Source: an uncultured Persicobacter sp. | GTDB taxonomy: Bacteria > Bacteroidota > Bacteroidia > Cytophagales > Cyclobacteriaceae | Assembly (NCBI GenBank): GCA_947498325.1 | Contig: CANMKE010000002.1 | Span: 124,001 to 188,000 of the forward strand | Length of the DNA stretch: 64,000 bases | Direction: 5' to 3' | Shown: in pieces, positions 60,414 to 64,000 of the stretch | Numbering within the stretch: position 1 is the first letter of the stretch | How the letters are laid out: each line of letters starts with the position of its first letter | Position numbers and translations under genes: made by a program | The notes under the pieces: generated by a model | Database searches by the model: none | What the model was told of the DNA's origin: nothing | Seen by the model: only the letters and a program-made list of their open reading frames with translations

Positions 60414-62249
60414 TTATTCTACCGTAACAGATTTTGCTAAATTACGAGGCTGATCGACATTACAGCCGCGTAGTACCGCAATATGATACGACAATAACTG
60501 AAGTGGAATAGAGGCTACCAATGGCATAAATGCCTCGTGGGTGTTAGGGACTTCAATCACATGATCAACCATTTTTGGAATCAACACATCTCCTTCCGAC
60601 ACAATGGCAATTACTTTCCCCTTACGTGCTTTTACCTCCTGAATATTGGAAACAACTTTGTCGTAAGAGCCATCGCGGGTGGCGATAAAACATACGGGCA
60701 TTTCTTCGTCAATCAGTGCGATCGGCCCGTGTTTCATTTCAGCAGCAGGGTAACCTTCAGCATGGATATAGGAAATTTCTTTCAGTTTCAGAGCACCTTC
60801 CAAAGCCACTGGGAAGTTATAGCCACGGCCAAGGTATAGGAAGTTTGATGCATCTTTATACAGCCCCGAGATATTTTTAATTTCTTCTTCAGATTTCAGT
60901 GCCTTTTCTACTTTGGCTGGAATTTGCTCCAAATGTGCGAGCATTTCACGGAAACGGATATCAGAGATTGTTCCTTTTTGTTGTGCAACCTTCAGGGCGA
61001 TCATAGAAAGTACCGACAATTGTGCGGTGAAGGCTTTAGTAGAGGCTACCCCAATTTCAGGGCCAGCATGGGTATAAACTCCAGCATCCGATACGCGGGA
61101 GATCGAAGAGCCCACCACATTACAAACGCCCAATACGGTGGCGCCCCGTGATTTTGCAATTTCCATTGCAGCCAAAGTATCGGCAGTTTCACCAGACTGC
61201 GAAATGGCAATCAGGATATCCCCTTCGTGAATAATCGGGTTGCGGTAACGGAATTCAGAAGCGTATTCAACTTCCACTGGAATACGGCAGAATTCTTCAA
61301 AAATATATTCCGCCACCAAACCAGCATGCCAGGAGGTGCCGCAAGCGGCAATGATAATGCGATCGGCCTGACGGAGTTTTCTGAGGTAATCACGAATTCC
61401 GCCCAGGGTCAGGCTGCCTTCGGCAGCATTCAAACGCCCACGCAAACAATCGGCGATAGAGCGGGGCTGTTCATTAATTTCCTTGAGCATGAAATGGTCA
61501 TAGCCTCCTTTTTCAATCGCCTCAAGTTCCAGATCAAGCAGGGTAATTTCAGGAGTTGCCACAACATCATCGGTGTTTTTGATGTGCAACTCACTGCCAT
61601 TCATAATGGCAATTTCATTATCGTTCAGGTAAATCACCTCGTTGGTATATTCAACAATAGGCGTAGCATCTGAAGCAAGGAAGAATTCATCTTTCCCAAG
61701 GCCAATCACCAATGGAGAACCTTTACGTGCGGCAATCATCAAATCTGGATCGTCTTTAGAGATGATGGCGATCGCATAAGCACCCACAACGCGTTTCAAT
61801 GCCAGGCGAACGGCTTCTACCAAATCCACATGGTTACTTTCTTTGATGAACTCAATGAAATGAATCAGTACTTCGGTGTCGGTTTCTGAAGAAAATTCAT
61901 GCCCCTGGGCAATCAGTTCTTTTTTGATTGAAGCATAGTTTTCAATGATACCATTATGGATAATGGCCAGATTTTTTGATTCTGAATAATGCGGATGCGC
62001 ATTAACATCATTTGGCTCTCCGTGAGTGGCCCAACGGGTATGTCCGATACCAATGGTGGAAGAAGTGTTTTTATCAGCAATAAATTGCTGGAGTTCGGCC
62101 ACTTTCCCTTTTTTCTTGAATACAGAAAGCTCGGGGTTAAGCAAGGCAATACCCGCACTGTCGTAACCGCGATACTCCAGTCGCTGGAGTCCTTTGATGA
62201 TGATTTCGGCAGCTTGGCGATGTCCTTTGTAGGCTACAATTCCACACAT
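60414..62249 (-). CDS. glmS: Glutamine--fructose-6-phosphate aminotransferase
   Basis: The 611-residue enzyme makes glucosamine-6-phosphate, the first step to UDP-GlcNAc for peptidoglycan and lipid A. The N-terminal glutaminase starts MCGIVAYKG with the catalytic Cys2 and has GYDSAGIALL and GIGHTRWATHGEP. Two SIS domains follow, with ISQSGETADTLAA and AEGYPAAEMKHGPIAL, and the usual end LAKSVTVE. No glmS ribozyme is recognised in the leader. Length is normal. Confidence 0.97.
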   Translation of the reverse strand: MCGIVAYKGHRQAAEIIIKGLQRLEYRGYDSAGIALLNPELSVFKKKGKVAELQQFIADKNTSSTIGIGHTRWATHGEPNDVNAHPHYSESKNLAIIHNGIIENYASIKKELIAQGHEFSSETDTEVLIHFIEFIKESNHVDLVEAVRLALKRVVGAYAIAIISKDDPDLMIAARKGSPLVIGLGKDEFFLASDATPIVEYTNEVIYLNDNEIAIMNGSELHIKNTDDVVATPEITLLDLELEAIEKGGYDHFMLKEINEQPRSIADCLRGRLNAAEGSLTLGGIRDYLRKLRQADRIIIAACGTSWHAGLVAEYIFEEFCRIPVEVEYASEFRYRNPIIHEGDILIAISQSGETADTLAAMEIAKSRGATVLGVCNVVGSSISRVSDAGVYTHAGPEIGVASTKAFTAQLSVLSMIALKVAQQKGTISDIRFREMLAHLEQIPAKVEKALKSEEEIKNISGLYKDASNFLYLGRGYNFPVALEGALKLKEISYIHAEGYPAAEMKHGPIALIDEEMPVCFIATRDGSYDKVVSNIQEVKARKGKVIAIVSEGDVLIPKMVDHVIEVPNTHEAFMPLVASIPLQLLSYHIAVLRGCNVDQPRNLAKSVTVE

Positions 62250-62560
62250 ATTGGCAGTAATTTATATCGTTAGTATTGGTTATATTTCAATTATTGAAGG
62301 TGAAATAACACCTTTTGCTTAAGAATTCAAAAACAGTGCTTTAGCACACCGAAGGCGTTATGATAGAGTTTGTAATAGATATTATTTATTAAGCCGCATT
62401 TTGGCTTTACTTTCTTTTTTTGAGGAAATAATTAGTATGGTGGTCTTTAAAATATGGTTAGAACGGTAAACAATTCTACCCTATTCGGGCTATTCGTATG
62501 GTATGATAGATTTAACAAGGAATAATTTTCGATAAATATTTTTTTTCACTACTTAGGGTA
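62250..62560. other. Divergent region between glmS and radA, glmS side
   Basis: No gene is seen. It must hold the glmS promoter, but only a near match (CAAAAACA, minus strand) without a -33 partner was found. Confidence 0.4.
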
Positions 62561-62602
62561 AAAATCATATTATGAATTACTAAAATCATATAATGTAATG
62601 TT
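62561..62602. repeat. Two tandem 21-base repeats upstream of radA
   Basis: AAAATCATATTATG and AAAATCATATAATG begin exactly 21 bases apart, two helical turns; the first holds the palindrome CATATTATG. A possible operator for radA. Confidence 0.45.
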
Positions 62603-62609
62603 TGGTATC

Positions 62610-62633
62610 GCTGCCGCATTTTTATTCGGCAGC
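62610..62633 (+). other. Hairpin in the radA leader
   Basis: A perfect 7-bp stem (GCTGCCG with CGGCAGC) with a 10-base loop is followed by AGGCATCCTTTTATATT. It may be a weak terminator or a leader structure ahead of radA. Confidence 0.5.
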
Positions 62634-62701
62634 AGGCATCCTTTTATATTGAAGGATAATTGTGCTATTTCGTATTCGGTCAAAACAGTAAAAAATAAAC
62701 A

Positions 62702-64000
62702 ATGGCTAAGGCAAAAATCAAAACGGCATATTTCTGTTCAAATTGTGGCTATGAGGCTCCGAAATGGTTAGGCAAATGCCCCTCCTGCCAAAAGTGGAAT
62801 ACATTCGCCGAGGAAGTGATTGAAAAATCTACCAAAACCCGCTTCGCTTCTGCAGATGCGGCTGCGGGTGGCAGCGCGTTCCGGAAAGCCGCGGCAAAGG
62901 CCGTAACGCTGAAAGATATTCAGGTACAGCAGGAGCACCGCTTTGATGCCCACGATCAGGAACTGAACAGGGTGCTGGGCAGTGGTATTGTACCTGGTTC
63001 GCTGGTACTGATCGGTGGAGAGCCTGGAATTGGTAAATCGACCCTGATGCTGCAGGTAGCTTTGAAGCTTATCGCTCATAAGGTGCTGTATGTTTCTGGG
63101 GAGGAAAGTGCACAGCAGATTAAAATGCGGGCTGATCGTATTGCCACTAAAAATAACAACCTGTTTGTCCTGACAGAAACCGATTTGGATAAGGTGTTTA
63201 ATCAGGTGAAGGAAGTGAAGCCCGAAATTCTGGTGATCGATTCCATTCAGACTTTGGGCTCTGCAACGATCGATTCTGCTCCGGGAAGTATCTCGCAGGT
63301 GAAAGAATGTACTGGGGAACTGATGCGATTTGCCAAGGAAACCAACACCCCGACCTTCATTATTGGGCACATTAATAAAGACGGAAATATTGCGGGCCCC
63401 AAGGTGCTTGAGCATATGGTAGACACTGTTTTGCAGTTTGAAGGCGACCGACACCTGAGCTACCGTATTTTGCGGACCATCAAAAACCGTTTTGGATCTA
63501 CAAGTGAGTTGGGTATCTATGAAATGCGCAGTGATGGACTTCGGGAGGTGAACAACCCTTCAGAAGTACTCATCTCTCAGCGTGAAGAAGAACTCAGCGG
63601 CGTAGCCATCGGTGCAACATTAGAGGGCAACCGACCTTTGCTCATCGAGACGCAGGCACTCGCCTCCCCTTCGACTTATGGAACACCACAGCGCGCGACC
63701 ACAGGTTTCGATAATAAACGCTTACAAATGCTGATTGCCGTTTTGGAGCGTCGTGGAGGCTTCCGACTTGGCATGCGCGACATCTTCCTTAATATCGCTG
63801 GAGGCGTGAAAGTGCAAGACCCTGCCCTTGACCTGGCAGTGGCGGCAGCCTTGGTATCTTCTTTTGAGGAGGTCGCAATTCCACCGACCGTCTGCTTTGC
63901 GGCAGAGATTGGCCTTGGTGGGGAAATCCGTGCGGTAACGCATGTTGAAAGCCGAATTGCCGAAGCGGAAAAAATGGGCTTCCAGACGATTTATGTATCC
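62702..64000 (+). CDS. radA: DNA repair protein RadA (C-terminus outside window)
   Basis: The first 433 residues are present. The N-terminal zinc finger CSNCGYEAPKWLGKCPSC is complete; the RecA-like ATPase follows with Walker A GGEPGIGKSTLMLQ and Walker B ILVIDSIQTL, the RadA-specific KNRFGSTSELGIYEM motif, and the Lon-like C-terminal domain beginning near ALASPSTYGTPQRATTG. RadA promotes branch migration in recombination. The gene is almost complete. Confidence 0.96.
   Translation, partial: MAKAKIKTAYFCSNCGYEAPKWLGKCPSCQKWNTFAEEVIEKSTKTRFASADAAAGGSAFRKAAAKAVTLKDIQVQQEHRFDAHDQELNRVLGSGIVPGSLVLIGGEPGIGKSTLMLQVALKLIAHKVLYVSGEESAQQIKMRADRIATKNNNLFVLTETDLDKVFNQVKEVKPEILVIDSIQTLGSATIDSAPGSISQVKECTGELMRFAKETNTPTFIIGHINKDGNIAGPKVLEHMVDTVLQFEGDRHLSYRILRTIKNRFGSTSELGIYEMRSDGLREVNNPSEVLISQREEELSGVAIGATLEGNRPLLIETQALASPSTYGTPQRATTGFDNKRLQMLIAVLERRGGFRLGMRDIFLNIAGGVKVQDPALDLAVAAALVSSFEEVAIPPTVCFAAEIGLGGEIRAVTHVESRIAEAEKMGFQTIYVS

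Noticed and set aside
62250-62560. glmS ribozyme in the glmS leader
   Set aside because: No core sequence resembling the ribozyme is visible, and it is not expected in this phylum.
62768-63454. Open frame of 228 codons on the minus strand opposite radA
   Set aside because: The plus-strand RadA motifs cover the same region; the antisense product is low-complexity and matches nothing.

Overview
The window is chromosomal DNA of a gliding or T9SS-bearing member of the Bacteroidota, probably a marine Cytophagales (Flammeovirgaceae/Persicobacter-like; the rank is inferred, not proven). Support comes from a GldJ lipoprotein, proteins with type IX secretion C-terminal sorting domains, a DUF4175 coiled-coil protein, DUF4369/TlpA and SusD-free envelope lipoproteins, the conserved order bamD-rpoZ-coaBC-porD-recN, and several promoters of the Bacteroidota form TTTG-N20/21-TAnnTTTG. 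Most of the window is ordinary, densely packed core genome with about 56 protein genes. No rRNA, CRISPR array, prophage or intact transposase was seen.

Layout. 1-5.6 kb (minus): end of a DUF4175 gene, a peptide-binding lipoprotein, exonuclease III, a small unknown gene and an AhpD-like gene. 5.7-15 kb: comF, gldJ, mfd, a LEA-like lipoprotein and two OmpA-family envelope proteins. 15-25 kb: radical SAM/SPASM protein, a 931-residue membrane-anchored protein, an EEP phosphatase-like protein, small genes, lysA, then a 550-base gap holding a tRNA-like RNA, then an Fe-S photolyase. 25-34 kb: M14 peptidase, recN, porD, coaBC, rpoZ, bamD, a T9SS cargo protein. 34-40.6 kb: mscS, ridA, a TlpA-like thioredoxin, two broken lipoprotein genes between duplicated terminators, a porin. 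40.7-49.5 kb: a SpoU methyltransferase, recQ, a Fur-family regulator, a Cys/Met PLP enzyme, two paralogous lipoproteins, and a DinB/NRDE/ATP-grasp operon. 49.8-55 kb: cysK, rpsP-rimM-trmD-rplS, a quinone oxidoreductase and a small membrane protein. 55-64 kb: an SGNH hydrolase and a sialate O-acetylesterase, a DEDDh exonuclease, glmS, and the start of radA.

Themes. DNA repair is strongly represented (exoIII, mfd, photolyase, recN, recQ, radA). Envelope biogenesis and T9SS form a second group (gldJ, porD, bamD, OmpA proteins, glmS, sorting-domain cargo).

The most notable non-coding features are (i) a roughly 108-nt RNA at 22981-23088 with a perfect tRNA-type acceptor and T arm but a long irregular hairpin in place of an anticodon arm, followed by its own terminator; (ii) five short MITE-like elements sharing GGGGCTGTTGCA-type inverted ends; (iii) an exactly duplicated terminator bracketing two damaged lipoprotein genes; and (iv) a promoter placed so that bamD mRNA should be almost leaderless. 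The best candidate for an undescribed protein system is the DinB/NRDE/ATP-grasp operon; its function is unknown.
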